64,000 nt of DNA from RHKX01 sp963826475 (GCA_963826475.1 CAWGXC010000004.1:1-64000); one strand, 5' to 3'; counted from the first letter of the stretch, positions 14,910-24,245 are shown. Notes: generated from the letters alone by a model not told the origin. Made by a program: numbers and translations.

Positions 14910-16301
14910 CTATCCGGCCAGCTCGGCCGCGATCTCGCCGAACGCCTCGGTATGCGCGTCGACCTGCTCGGCGGTGGTCGCCGGGCACATCAGGGCCATC
15001 ATGTGAAACGGCGTGAACAGGATCCCCCGGTTGAGCATGTAGAGATGCATCAGCTCGTCGATCGGTCCGCCGATCACCTCCGCGGCCTCGCCGCCGTCGC
15101 GAGGCGGTCGAGCCGAGAACATGTACTCGACCCGGCAGCCGAGCCGGATCGCGCTCCAGGCGAGCGAGTTGCGCTCGATCGCCGCATTGACGCCGGCCTC
15201 GTAACGCTCGGCCAGGCCGATCATGCGCACGTAGGCGTCCTCGGTCAGCACCTCGCCGAGCGTCGCGCGAACCGCTGCGAGCTGTAGCGCGTTGCCGGCG
15301 AGCGTTCCGCCGACGCCTCCGACGTCGGCGGCGTCCCATGGCGTTCGCGCGAGGATCTTGGCCGCAAGCTCGTCGCTGAGACCGTAGGCGCCCGTCGGGA
15401 TCCCTCCCGCGATCGGCTTGCCCATCGTCATGGCATCCGGCTCGAGCCCGTGCTCGCGGGTGAAGCCGCCGGCGCCGCAGCTGAGCGTGTGGGTCTCGTC
15501 GATCACGAGCAGCGTGCCGTGCCGGCGGGTCAGTCGCCGGAGCTCGGCGTGGTAGCCGGGGTCGGGGAGGACGATCCCGATGTTCGTCAACGCCGGCTCG
15601 GCCAGGACGCAGGCGACGTCCCCGTTGGCCAGCTCGCGCTCCAGGGCCTCGAGGTCATTGAACTCAACCGCGCGGGTCGTCAGCGCCGGGTCGACCGGCG
15701 GGCCCATGCTCCCGTAGCGCGGTACGACCACGCCTTCGGGATCGAGCGAGACGACGGTCTCGTCGACCGTGCCGTGGTAGCAGTGGTTGTAGACGAGGAT
15801 CTTCGGTCGGCCGGTGACCTCCCGGCAGAGCCGGATCACGAACCGGTTGGCGTCCGTCGCGGAGACGGTGAACTGCCAGTGGCGAAGGCCGAAGCGCGCC
15901 GCCATCAGCTCGCCGACTTCGCCGGCGATCCGGCTCGGCAGCATCGTCGTGATGCCGCGCTCCGACTGCTCGCGGATCGCCGCGACGGTCGGGGCCGGGG
16001 AGTGACCGCACATCGCGCCGGTGTCGCCGAGGCAGAGGTCCACGTAGGTGTTCGCGTCCACGTCCGTCACCTCGGCGCCCCTCGCTTCGGTCACGTACAC
16101 GGGGAACCTGCCCGGCCAGCGGGTCATCCAGTTCATCGGCACGCCGGAGAGCAGGTCCTCGCCGGCCGCCTCGTGGATCTCCCGGGAGCGCGGATGTGCC
16201 TCCTCGAAGCGCCTCTCCTCGCGCTCGAGCAGGGAGGAGATCGTCGCGTCTGAGACGTTGCCGTCAGTCACTGCCCGAACCTCCTGGTCGATCTGGCTCA
16301 C
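14910..16301 (-). CDS. Class III aminotransferase (glutamate-1-semialdehyde aminomutase-like)
   Basis: 463 residues, GTG start. PLP-enzyme landmarks: VSATDANRFVIRLCREVTGR (phosphate-binding region), YNHCYHGTVDETV, the cofactor-contacting LLVIDETHTLSCG, and the Schiff-base lysine in TMGKPIAGGIP. The architecture matches HemL-like aminotransferases, but the N-terminus (a roughly 60-residue extension) and substrate region differ from true HemL and no haem genes are nearby, so an amino-acid or amine transaminase or mutase role is more likely. Divergent from the glycerate kinase gene across about 33 bases, so the promoters overlap. Confidence 0.82.
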   Translation of the reverse strand: MSQIDQEVRAVTDGNVSDATISSLLEREERRFEEAHPRSREIHEAAGEDLLSGVPMNWMTRWPGRFPVYVTEARGAEVTDVDANTYVDLCLGDTGAMCGHSPAPTVAAIREQSERGITTMLPSRIAGEVGELMAARFGLRHWQFTVSATDANRFVIRLCREVTGRPKILVYNHCYHGTVDETVVSLDPEGVVVPRYGSMGPPVDPALTTRAVEFNDLEALERELANGDVACVLAEPALTNIGIVLPDPGYHAELRRLTRRHGTLLVIDETHTLSCGAGGFTREHGLEPDAMTMGKPIAGGIPTGAYGLSDELAAKILARTPWDAADVGGVGGTLAGNALQLAAVRATLGEVLTEDAYVRMIGLAERYEAGVNAAIERNSLAWSAIRLGCRVEYMFSARPPRDGGEAAEVIGGPIDELMHLYMLNRGILFTPFHMMALMCPATTAEQVDAHTEAFGEIAAELAG

Positions 16302-16334
16302 CCGATGGGTTTGTACTATCGCGGAGTGCCGGTC

Positions 16335-17690
16335 ATGGGTGCCCCTCCCCTGATCCGCAACCTCGAGGAGCTCCTCTCACACGGCCTCGCCGGTCCGCGG
16401 AGGCTGGCGCTGGAGGTGGCGACCGCCGGGCTCCGGGCGTGCGATCCTGGCCTTGCGATCGAGAGGCTCGTCCGATTCGAGGGCGAAGACCTCGTCGTCG
16501 CCGGCCGTCGGCATCATCTGGATCCCTCCGCCCGGCTCGTCGTTCTCGGATCGGGAAAGGCGAGCCTGCGCATCGCGGTCGCGCTCGAAAGGACGCTCGG
16601 CGATCGTCTCGACGGGGGGATGGTCGCGGTTCGCGACGCGCCCGCGGCGATGTCGCCCGAGCGGATCATCGTCGCTGAGGCGGGCCACCCGCTCCCCGAC
16701 GAGCGGAGCTTCGCGGCCGCTCAGGATCTGATCGACCTGGCCGCCGGGCTGACGGACGGGGACATCGCGATCGCTTGCTTCACGGGGGGCAGCTCCGCAC
16801 TGACGAGCCTGCCGCCCGGAGGTGTCAGCCGCGAGGAGAAGCGTGAGCTGCATCGTCTGTTGCTCGGCTCGGGCATGGCGATCTCGGAGATCAACACCGT
16901 GCGAAAGCACGTCTCCGCATTCAAGGGCGGCCGTTTGGCGGCTGCGGTCGCTCCCGCGACCCTGATCAACCTCACGGTCTCCGACGTCGCCGGGAATGCG
17001 CTCGACGTCCTCTCCGATCCGAGCGTCCCCGACCCGACCTCCGCCGCTCAGGCGATAGCGACGCTGCGCGGGCATGGGATCTGGGGCGCGGTTCCAGCGA
17101 CCGTCCGTCGGCATCTGCAACGGCCGGGAGCTGACCCCGACCTCAGTGACCTGGAGATCCATTCGACCCTGCTGGTCACCGGCGAGACGGCATGCGAGGC
17201 GATGGCCGTCGAGGCCACGAAGCTCGGGGCCAAGCCGATCGTCCTCTCCACGAGCCTGGAGGACGAGGCGTCGAGCATCGGCCGGCTGTTGGCCCGCCGC
17301 GCCGTGGAACGGACGGGGGCCGGGCCCACGGTGCTGATCGGGTGCGGGGGGGAGGGGACCGTCCAGCTCGGTGGCGCCGATGAGTTCGGTGCCGGCGGCC
17401 CCAATCAGGAGGCTGCGCTGGCCGCAGCCGATGGCCTCCGCGACGCGGACGTCGCGGCTGTGTTTCTCGATACCGATGGGGCCGACGGCGGGACGAGGCT
17501 TGCCGGTGGGGTCAGCGATGGTTCCACGGCCGAGCGCGCGGTGGCGGCGGGCATCGACCTGACCGGTGCCCTGTCGAGACATCGCTCGGGGGTCGCCCTC
17601 GAAGCGCTCGGCGACGGAATCGATACCGGGCCGACCCACACGAACGTCAACGACTTGTTCGTCGTGGCGATCGGGAGCTCACCGGCCTGA
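16335..17690 (+). CDS. Glycerate 2-kinase (MOFRL family)
   Basis: 451 residues from ATG 16335, chosen because GGAG (16323-16326) lies eight bases upstream; the frame is also open to a nearby GTG (16326). It phosphorylates D-glycerate to 2-phosphoglycerate using ATP. The N-terminal DUF4147 domain shows VVLGSGKASLRIAVAL, GHPLPDERS and CFTGGSSALTSLPPGGVS; the C-terminal MOFRL domain shows LDTDGADGGTRLAGGVSDG and the closing GPTHTNVNDLFV. Full length. A TACTAT hexamer at 16314-16319 could be its -10 box. Acts in glycerate, serine or hydroxypyruvate breakdown in the cytoplasm. Confidence 0.92.
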   Translation: MGAPPLIRNLEELLSHGLAGPRRLALEVATAGLRACDPGLAIERLVRFEGEDLVVAGRRHHLDPSARLVVLGSGKASLRIAVALERTLGDRLDGGMVAVRDAPAAMSPERIIVAEAGHPLPDERSFAAAQDLIDLAAGLTDGDIAIACFTGGSSALTSLPPGGVSREEKRELHRLLLGSGMAISEINTVRKHVSAFKGGRLAAAVAPATLINLTVSDVAGNALDVLSDPSVPDPTSAAQAIATLRGHGIWGAVPATVRRHLQRPGADPDLSDLEIHSTLLVTGETACEAMAVEATKLGAKPIVLSTSLEDEASSIGRLLARRAVERTGAGPTVLIGCGGEGTVQLGGADEFGAGGPNQEAALAAADGLRDADVAAVFLDTDGADGGTRLAGGVSDGSTAERAVAAGIDLTGALSRHRSGVALEALGDGIDTGPTHTNVNDLFVVAIGSSPA

Positions 17691-17720
17691 TCAGCGAGGT
17701 TTCTCGGGGGAGGGACGGCC

Positions 17721-18908
17721 CTAGAGCAGGCCGTGTGATTTCGCGGCTCTACCGAAGGCGGCGACGGCGGCATCGATCTGCTCATCGGTGAGCGCGGCCG
17801 AGAGCTGGGCCCGGATGCGGGCCGACCCCTCCGGAACGGCGGGAGAGCCGAAGCTCACCGCGTACACGCCCTCCTCGAGAAGTCGGTCCCTGAAGGCTTC
17901 CGCCGATCCGGTCGCGCCGATGACGATCGGGACGATGGCACTCGGTCCTGCGAGAGCGGTGAGGCCGAGCTGCTCGATTCCCGAGCGGAATCTGTCGATG
18001 TTCGCCCGCAGTCGGCGCAGACGTCCCGGATTCGATGTCATCTCCTCGAGCGCGGCCCGAGCCCCGGAGGCCACCGACGGCGGCATCCCGGTAGAGAAGA
18101 GCTGGCTGCGGGAACGCTGGCCGAGCAGGTTGCAGAGTGCGCCGCTCCCCGCCACGAACCCTCCCGCCGCGCCTCCGAGAGCCTTGCCGAGGCTGCCGGT
18201 GACGATCTCGATCGCGCCGTCGAGGCCGAAGGACTCCGCCGTGCCCCTGCCCTCGAGGCCGAGCACTCCGAGCCCGTGGGAGTCGTCGACGATCAGGGTG
18301 GCCCCGCGTGCGTCCGCGATCTCGACGAGGTCGGGGAGCGGTGCCAGGTCGCCCTCCACGCCGAACACGCCGTCGGTGATGATCAGGCAGCGGGCTCCGT
18401 CTGGGACGCGATCGAGTGCTCCTTCGACCGACTCGAGGTCGACGTGCGAGTAGACGGCCTTGCCTCCGGCGCGCGCCAGCCGGATCCCGTCGATGATCGA
18501 CGGGTTGTTGAGCTCGTCCGAGAGGATCCAGGTGCGCTCGTCGCAGACGATCTCGAGCAGGGCCCGGTTCGCGTTCCAGGCCGACGTGTAGGTGACCGCC
18601 GCCTCCGTCTCGAGGAAGTCGGCGAGGTCCCCCTCCAGAGCGACCTGGGGGGTGAAGAGCCCGGCGCTGGCGCGGACCGAGGCGGTGCCGGCCCCGTAGT
18701 CACGGAGAGCATCTCCCGCCGCCGAGACGACGGCCGGATCGGCGGCCAGGCCGAGGTAATCGCCCGAGCAGAGACAGATGACCTCCCGGCCGTCGTCGAG
18801 GCGGATCGTCGGCCCCTGGGGGGAATCGACGGTCCGAATCTGTTTGATCCGGCCCGCGGCGTCGAGCTGTTCGAGCTCACCGCGAAGCTCCTCATCGAGT
18901 GAGCTCAT
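17721..18908 (-). CDS. Glycine C-acetyltransferase-like alpha-oxoamine synthase (Kbl-like) with altered PLP-site residues
   Basis: 395 residues, close in length and sequence to E. coli Kbl (2-amino-3-ketobutyrate CoA ligase). Shared features are the CSGDYLGLA start, IVDDSHGLGVLG (Asp208, His211), the Schiff-base Lys242 in TGSLGKALGGAAGG, QRSRSQLFST and a C-terminal substrate region (PAVPEGSARIRAQLSAALT). Unusually, the family LNHAS motif, whose His stacks on the PLP ring, reads LNNPS (Asn135), and the His of the GTQDSHKELE-type motif is Gln88. No threonine dehydrogenase gene is adjacent. It may act on another acyl-CoA and amino acid, or have lost normal activity. Confidence 0.78.
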   Translation of the reverse strand: MSSLDEELRGELEQLDAAGRIKQIRTVDSPQGPTIRLDDGREVICLCSGDYLGLAADPAVVSAAGDALRDYGAGTASVRASAGLFTPQVALEGDLADFLETEAAVTYTSAWNANRALLEIVCDERTWILSDELNNPSIIDGIRLARAGGKAVYSHVDLESVEGALDRVPDGARCLIITDGVFGVEGDLAPLPDLVEIADARGATLIVDDSHGLGVLGLEGRGTAESFGLDGAIEIVTGSLGKALGGAAGGFVAGSGALCNLLGQRSRSQLFSTGMPPSVASGARAALEEMTSNPGRLRRLRANIDRFRSGIEQLGLTALAGPSAIVPIVIGATGSAEAFRDRLLEEGVYAVSFGSPAVPEGSARIRAQLSAALTDEQIDAAVAAFGRAAKSHGLL

Positions 18909-18974
18909 CTGAGAATCGTCCTCATCCGCGGAGACCTTCGCACCTTCGGCGCCCCGGTGCCGCAGCCAACGGGT

Positions 18975-20954
18975 TCAATCGGCGTCCACGTCCAGCTGCT
19001 TCTGCAGATCGTCGACGACGCCGGGGTCGCGGAGGGTGCTGACGTCCCCGAGCTCCTTGCCGGCGGCGATGTCGCGAAGCAGGCGGCGCATGATCTTCCC
19101 GGACCTGGTCTTGGGGAGGTCATCGGCGAAGGCCATCTGCTTGGGGCGGGCGAGCTTGCCGATCTTGTCGGCGACGTGCTCGCGCAGCTCCTGCTCGAAG
19201 GACTCATCGCCCTTCGCGCCTCCCGTTGGGGTGACGAAGGCGAAGATCGCCTGGCCGGTGTCCTCGTCCGGAACTCCGATGACCGCGGCCTCGGCGACCT
19301 GGGGGTGGCCGACGAGGGCGGACTCGACCTCCATGGTCGAGAGCCGGTGGCCCGAGACGTTGATGACGTCATCGGTCCGGCCGACGATCCAGAAGTAGCC
19401 GTCCTCATCGATCCTGGCGGCGTCACCGACGAGGTACGTGTCCTTGCCGAACCGGTCCCAGTACGTCTCGATGAAGCGATCGGGCTCGTTGTAGAGCGTC
19501 CGGGCCATCGCCGGCCAGGGACGGGTGAGAACGAGGATCCCGGCGCCCTCCTCAACCTCGTTGCCCTCCTCGTCGAAGATCTTGGCTTCGATTCCGGGGA
19601 ACGGAATGGTCGCCGAGCCCGGCTTGGTGGTGGTCAGGCCGGGGAGCGGGCTGATCATGATCGCGCCGGTTTCGGTCTGCCACCAGGTGTCGACCACCGG
19701 GCAGTTGCCACCCCCGACCTTCTCGCTGTACCAGAGCCACGCACGGGGGTTGATCGGCTCACCGACCGATCCGAGCAGGCGCAGCGACGAGAGGTCGTGC
19801 TTTTCGACGTGCTCGTCGCCCCACTTCATGCAGGCGCGAATCGCCGTCGGCGCGGTGTACATGATCGTCACTCCGTAGCGCTCGACGATCTCCCACCACC
19901 GGTCCTCGGCCGGGTAGTTGGGCGCGCCCTCGTACATCACGGAGGTGGCCCCGTTGGCGAGGGGCCCGTAGACGATGTAGCTGTGACCGGTCACCCAGCC
20001 GATGTCAGCCGCGCACCAGTAGACGTCGTCGTCCTTGAGGTCGAAGACGAGCTTGTGCGTCGCACTGACCCCGGTCAGGTAGCCGCCGGTGGTGTGCTGG
20101 ATCCCCTTCGGCTTCGCCGTCGACCCCGAGGTGTAGAGGATGAACAGCGGGTCCTCGGCGTCCATCGCCTCCGGCGGGCAGTCGTCGTCGGCGCCATCGA
20201 CCAGGTCGTGCCAGAAGTGGTCACGTCCATCCTTCATCGGCGGGTCCGTGTCGCCACGATTGACGACGATCACGTGCTCGAGCGTGTCGACCTCAGCGAT
20301 CGCGTCGTCGATCGAGGCCTTCATCGGCGTCGGCTTGCCGCGGCGCATGGTGGCGTCCGCGGTGATCAGGGCCTTGGCGCCGGAGACCTCCATCCGCTCG
20401 ACCACGGAGCCGGCAGAGAAGCCGCCGAAGACGACGTTGTGTATGGCACCGATCCGCGTGCACGCGAGCATCGCCACCGCGGCCTCGGGAACCATCGGCA
20501 TGAAGATCCCCACGACGTCGCCCTTGCCGACGCCGAGCGACTTGAGGCCGTTGGCGAAGCGCTTCGTCTCGTCGAGGAGCCAGGAGTAGGTGATCTCCTT
20601 GCGCGTCCCGTCCTCGCCCTCCCAGTAGTAGGCGACGCGGTCGCCGTTGCCGGCGTCGACGTGGCGGTCGAGGCAGTTGGCGGAGACGTTCAGCTTGCCG
20701 CCCGAGAACCACTTGGCGAACGGGGGCTCGGACCAGTCGAGGACCTCGTCGAACGGCTCGATCCACTCGAGCTTCTCGGCCCAGGAGCGCCACCACGCCT
20801 CCGGATCGGCGTTGGCCTGTTCATACACATCGGGATCGGAGGCGTTGGCCTGGGCCGCGAACTCCTCGGGTGGAGGGAAGGTCTGCTCCGTCTTCATCAT
20901 CACGTCGATGCCGCCGTCGCTCGAGGGCTGGTCCTTGGCCTCGTTCTCGCTCAT
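18975..20954 (-). CDS. acs: Acetyl-CoA synthetase (AMP-forming)
   Basis: 659 residues, full length. It converts acetate, ATP and CoA into acetyl-CoA. Family motifs: the P-loop-like LYTSGSTAKPKGIQHT, WVTGHSYIVYGPLANGAT, the acetate-pocket region VDTWWQTETGAIMIS, the hinge-region GRTDDVINVSGHRLST and the C-terminal PKTRSGKIMRRLLRDI, whose lysine is the conserved catalytic and acetylation-regulated residue. A strong AGGAGG-type ribosome site precedes the ATG (minus strand, 20960-20975 region). Monocistronic in appearance, divergent from a secreted protease gene across about 150 bases. Confidence 0.97.
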   Translation of the reverse strand: MSENEAKDQPSSDGGIDVMMKTEQTFPPPEEFAAQANASDPDVYEQANADPEAWWRSWAEKLEWIEPFDEVLDWSEPPFAKWFSGGKLNVSANCLDRHVDAGNGDRVAYYWEGEDGTRKEITYSWLLDETKRFANGLKSLGVGKGDVVGIFMPMVPEAAVAMLACTRIGAIHNVVFGGFSAGSVVERMEVSGAKALITADATMRRGKPTPMKASIDDAIAEVDTLEHVIVVNRGDTDPPMKDGRDHFWHDLVDGADDDCPPEAMDAEDPLFILYTSGSTAKPKGIQHTTGGYLTGVSATHKLVFDLKDDDVYWCAADIGWVTGHSYIVYGPLANGATSVMYEGAPNYPAEDRWWEIVERYGVTIMYTAPTAIRACMKWGDEHVEKHDLSSLRLLGSVGEPINPRAWLWYSEKVGGGNCPVVDTWWQTETGAIMISPLPGLTTTKPGSATIPFPGIEAKIFDEEGNEVEEGAGILVLTRPWPAMARTLYNEPDRFIETYWDRFGKDTYLVGDAARIDEDGYFWIVGRTDDVINVSGHRLSTMEVESALVGHPQVAEAAVIGVPDEDTGQAIFAFVTPTGGAKGDESFEQELREHVADKIGKLARPKQMAFADDLPKTRSGKIMRRLLRDIAAGKELGDVSTLRDPGVVDDLQKQLDVDAD

Positions 20955-21107
20955 CTCTCCGCTCCTCCTTGGTAGTTCTCCTCACTTGGGAAGGTAGCCG
21001 GAATGAGCCCGATTGAAACGTGCCTTTCGGTCCCCGTGCGGAATCGCCGACCGCAGCTTTCCACCCTCCATAGGGTTGAGGGAAGCGGCGCCCGCGGGTG
21101 CCGGGCC

Positions 21108-22190
21108 ATGGCGGGATCACAGATGACAAGGAAGCGGGCAACGCTCGCAGCGTTCGCGACCTCGCTCGCGCTTCTCGCGCTGCTCGCGGCCGGCGGGTCC
21201 CAGGCCCGAGCCGCGGTCGCCACCGCGCGAGCGGCGGAGACGGGCGGCGGTGCGCGTGCCTACTGGACCCGGGCCCGGATGCGCGCGGCGGAGCCGGTCG
21301 ACCCGGTGCTGGCCCACCACCTCAAGCGCCGGACGGGCTCCCCGGGCGGCGGATCGAATCCCAGCTTCGTCGCCCCGGCCGGCACCGCGGAGCTGCGCTC
21401 CGGGACCGTCTCCTCCGGGCACGAGCGCATCTTCAGCTCCAACCGCGACGAGATCACCGACCCCGCCGCACCCGAGTTCGCCGCGCACGGGAAGGTCTTC
21501 TTCTCGATCGGGCGCGGGACCGAGGCCGGCGATTACGTCTGCTCGGGAACCGCGGTCAACAGCCGGAACCGAAGCGTCGTCTGGACCGCCGGGCATTGCG
21601 TCTACGACTACGAGGCCCCGACGCCGGGCGGGTTCTCGAAGAACTTCATCTTCGTCCCGGGGTATTCCGAGGATGCCGTCGGAGATGCGATCGAGCCCTA
21701 CGGGGAGTGGCCGGCGAAGAGGCTGGGGACCACGGTGCCCTGGAAGACCGACGGCAACATCCGCTACGACCTCGGAGCCGCGGTCGTTCGCACCAACGCC
21801 GCCGGCCGCCGGCTGCAGGGCGTGGTCGGAGCCACGGGCATCGGCTTCGGCCAGCCGCGCGACCGGAGCCTGCAGGCCTTCGGATATCCCGCCGAGCAGC
21901 CGCCGCTCGAGTTCACCGGCGGGCGGGAGTTTCGCTGCACCGGCAAGCCGTTCGGGACCGATCAGCCAGCGGCATCCAGCGGGCCGGCCACGACCGGGAT
22001 CGTCTGCGACATGACCGGCGGCTCGAGCGGCGGCGGCTGGGTTGCCGGAAATGCGCTCCCGATCCTCGTCTCGGTCACGAGCTACGGCTATTCGACCGAG
22101 ACCGACCACCTCTACGGGCCTTACCTCGGCGAGACGGCGAAAGCCCTCTACCGCGAGGTTCGGGGCGGCAAGAAGAAGAGGCGCAGGTAG
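21108..22190 (+). CDS. Secreted trypsin-like/V8-like serine protease
   Basis: 360 residues from ATG 21108 (the frame opens earlier; ATG 21123 is also possible). The N-terminus has a basic stretch and a hydrophobic signal peptide (AAFATSLALLALLAAGG) followed by an Ala-rich cleavage region. Catalytic triad motifs are visible: VVWTAGHCVYDY (His), RYDLGAAVV (Asp) and CDMTGGSSGGGWV (Ser). The Gly-Gly-Ser-Ser-Gly-Gly form and overall size fit Glu-specific/V8-like peptidase S1 proteins of actinobacteria. A long pro-region lies between signal and protease domain; the C-terminus ends in a basic GGKKKRRR tail. Ends nine bases from the facing ThyX-like gene. Confidence 0.85.
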   Translation: MAGSQMTRKRATLAAFATSLALLALLAAGGSQARAAVATARAAETGGGARAYWTRARMRAAEPVDPVLAHHLKRRTGSPGGGSNPSFVAPAGTAELRSGTVSSGHERIFSSNRDEITDPAAPEFAAHGKVFFSIGRGTEAGDYVCSGTAVNSRNRSVVWTAGHCVYDYEAPTPGGFSKNFIFVPGYSEDAVGDAIEPYGEWPAKRLGTTVPWKTDGNIRYDLGAAVVRTNAAGRRLQGVVGATGIGFGQPRDRSLQAFGYPAEQPPLEFTGGREFRCTGKPFGTDQPAASSGPATTGIVCDMTGGSSGGGWVAGNALPILVSVTSYGYSTETDHLYGPYLGETAKALYREVRGGKKKRRR

Positions 22191-22199
22191 CTCCGGCGT

Positions 22200-23816
22200 C
22201 TAAGCGCCGGCGCCGCTCGACAGAGCGGAGCGCTTCCGGTGGGTGCGAATCTCGCTCATGATCCGCTCGAGGCGCGGTTCTGAGGTCAAGTCGACGTGGC
22301 GCATGGCGGCGCCGATCGCGGGGTGGACGGCGCTGATGCGCTCGTGCATCGCCTGGGCAACGGCGCGGTAGGTCGGATGGCCCTCGCGTCCTGACCTGAG
22401 CTCGCAGACGTGCATCGCCTCCCGCGCGTTCATGTCGAGCACGTAGCGGATGCGATATCCGAGGCAGAGGGCGTAGGGGGCGGCCTCGGGAATGCCGGCG
22501 TCCTGCAGGCGGTGGAACTCGTTGCCGGAGATCTCCAGGGCGCGGGCGTAGTCGTCGCCGACGCCGGCGTCGGCGACCTCCTCGGGCACTCCGGCGCCGA
22601 GGTCGGGGGAGAGCGATTGCCACTGACAGGTGAGCATCCGGTGGCGCTGCATGTCACGGAAGCCGCCGTAGTCGGAGACGATCTCGAAGCGGTAGCGGAC
22701 CGATTCCCACCCGCGGCCCGGGCGGTGTCGGCGGTTGGCGCGCTCGCCGACGAGGTCGGCGACGACCTGGTCGCGCTCGATCGGGTCGAGCGCGCGCAGG
22801 GTCCGGGCGATCTCCGCCTCGGACACCCCACTCGCCTCGAACAGCGAAGAGGCGATCAGGTCCTCCTCGGTTCCGTCGACGTGGACGAGCTCGACCGAGG
22901 GCACGTCGGCGCCGCCGCGCCGGTCGAGGCCGAGCCGCGAGACCCATCGCTCGGTGTCGGCGCGGCGTTGCTCGAGGTAGGAGATCCACTCTCCGCCGCG
23001 CTCCGGGATGTCGACCCTGGTCAGGAAGCTCGGGATGACCGCGCGGAGCTCCTCGAGCGCCATCGCCCCGACCTCACGGGCCTCCGGCAGCGGCGAGGAG
23101 GCGAGCCGCAGAAGCAGCTGCTCGTAGGCCTGCCCGGAGGCGTAGATGCCCACGTGGGAGAGCGTCGCCGCCGGCAGCAGCCCGCGAAGGAGGTCGAGCG
23201 CCTTCGCGTTGATGGAGCGCTTCCAGGCGGCCTCGGGCTCCTCGCCTCGCGGCCAGCGTTCCTCCGCCCAAGCGCGCACGGTCTGCAGCGAGCTCGTGTA
23301 GATCTCGAAGATCTCGTCCATCGCCGTTCCGAACTGCTCGCCGAGCTCGGCTCCCCGCCAGTAGCGCCAGCTCCCCGGGGCGCCGGGTTCGAGCCCGGCC
23401 TCCATCGGTGCGTCGTAGGCGATGTAGCGAGTCGACTGCTCGAGGTAGGCGGCGAGGCGTCCGCGCTGCAGGACCTTCGTCAGCACGTTGCTGACCCACT
23501 CGCAGGCGAGGTGGGCGCCGCCGAGCTGGGCCACCGAATCGTCCCCATAGCCGAGGAAGATGCGCTCGTAGAGCTGGGCGGCTCGCTCACCCTCGCTGCC
23601 GTCGAAGGGACGAGCACCGTCGGTGGCGTCGGCTGCGAACTCGTCGAGGTAGAGGCGGCGGAGGGTTCCCTGGTAGCGGGAGTAACGCGCGAAGAGGGCG
23701 CCCTTGACCGTCTCGGGGAGGTTCGTGAGCGCGAAGACGGGCCGGTCCAGGTTCGTGAAATGGGGTGCCAGCTGGAGCTGCTCGGCTTCGGTGTACGTTT
23801 CGATCGGGTAGCGCAA
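22200..23816 (-). CDS. Tandem ThyX-fold protein (two FAD-dependent thymidylate synthase-like domains)
   Basis: 538 residues, TTG start, about twice the length of ThyX. The second domain has the ThyX signature RHR-x7-S (residues 391-401, RHRMLTCQWQS), and AREAMHVCELRSGREGHPTY matching the substrate-binding C-terminal segment. The first domain has a degenerate copy, RGR-x7-S (118-128, RGRLAAYLEQS), followed by TRYI. The usual ThyX motif continues with Asn-Glu before the Ser; here both copies deviate. It may therefore be a ThyX homologue with altered function instead of the organism's thymidylate synthase. The start codon is uncertain (weak ribosome site). Confidence 0.78.
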   Translation of the reverse strand: MRYPIETYTEAEQLQLAPHFTNLDRPVFALTNLPETVKGALFARYSRYQGTLRRLYLDEFAADATDGARPFDGSEGERAAQLYERIFLGYGDDSVAQLGGAHLACEWVSNVLTKVLQRGRLAAYLEQSTRYIAYDAPMEAGLEPGAPGSWRYWRGAELGEQFGTAMDEIFEIYTSSLQTVRAWAEERWPRGEEPEAAWKRSINAKALDLLRGLLPAATLSHVGIYASGQAYEQLLLRLASSPLPEAREVGAMALEELRAVIPSFLTRVDIPERGGEWISYLEQRRADTERWVSRLGLDRRGGADVPSVELVHVDGTEEDLIASSLFEASGVSEAEIARTLRALDPIERDQVVADLVGERANRRHRPGRGWESVRYRFEIVSDYGGFRDMQRHRMLTCQWQSLSPDLGAGVPEEVADAGVGDDYARALEISGNEFHRLQDAGIPEAAPYALCLGYRIRYVLDMNAREAMHVCELRSGREGHPTYRAVAQAMHERISAVHPAIGAAMRHVDLTSEPRLERIMSEIRTHRKRSALSSGAGA

Positions 23817-23894
23817 GGGGTCGAGGATGCTACGAGCCCATCCGGCGGGGCGATCTTCCGCGATGGGCGCAAATTGCGCCGGTCCCGGCTCCGC

Positions 23895-24245
23895 TCATCG
23901 AGGCGCCGCCGCCATCAGCTCGATCCGGTGCTCGCCGGGAGCGGTCACGAACGCGCGTCGCTCGCCCCAGAGCTCGCGCGCCTCCATGACCTCGAAGCCG
24001 GCGCTCGCGAGGCGCTCCAGCGCGCCGGCGAAGTCGTCGACCACGACCGCGATGTGCCCGAGCGCTGGGACGGTCGCTCCGGCGGTCAGGATCAGGTGGA
24101 CCTGGGTGCCGCTGCGCTCGAACCAGCGCACCGAGTCGCCGAGCGGGGCCGGCGCCGGGGTCGCGGCGAAGCCGACCACCTCGAGCAGCTCCGCGAAGCG
24201 CTCGGCCTCCCCGGGCGGAACCTCGAGTGAGGCGTGGTGGAGCAT
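23895..24245 (-). CDS. VOC (glyoxalase/bleomycin-resistance) superfamily protein
   Basis: 116 residues, one VOC domain of two paired beta-alpha-beta-beta-beta units: LHHASLEVPPGEAERFAELL, then GTQVHLILT, GHIAVVVDDFAGALERLASAG and a closing EHRIELMAA. Metal-ligand positions (His4 or His5, His50 region, His64, Glu near the end) are plausible. It may be a small metalloenzyme such as a methylmalonyl-CoA epimerase or glyoxalase relative, but the exact reaction cannot be told. It lies 79 bases downstream of the start of the ThyX-like gene on the same strand and precedes it in transcription. Confidence 0.75.
   Translation of the reverse strand: MLHHASLEVPPGEAERFAELLEVVGFAATPAPAPLGDSVRWFERSGTQVHLILTAGATVPALGHIAVVVDDFAGALERLASAGFEVMEARELWGERRAFVTAPGEHRIELMAAAPR

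Noticed and set aside
17721..18908. BioF (8-amino-7-oxononanoate synthase) call for the oxoamine synthase
   Set aside because: The C-terminal half (QRSR-x-LFS region and the PEG-ARIR segment) aligns better with Kbl, and no other biotin genes are nearby.
18957..20975. 672-codon open frame antisense to acs
   Set aside because: Shadow of the acetyl-CoA synthetase gene; no independent start signal or motif.
22410..24230. 606-codon open frame antisense to the ThyX-like gene
   Set aside because: Shadow frame; the ThyX motifs on the minus strand show which strand is coding.
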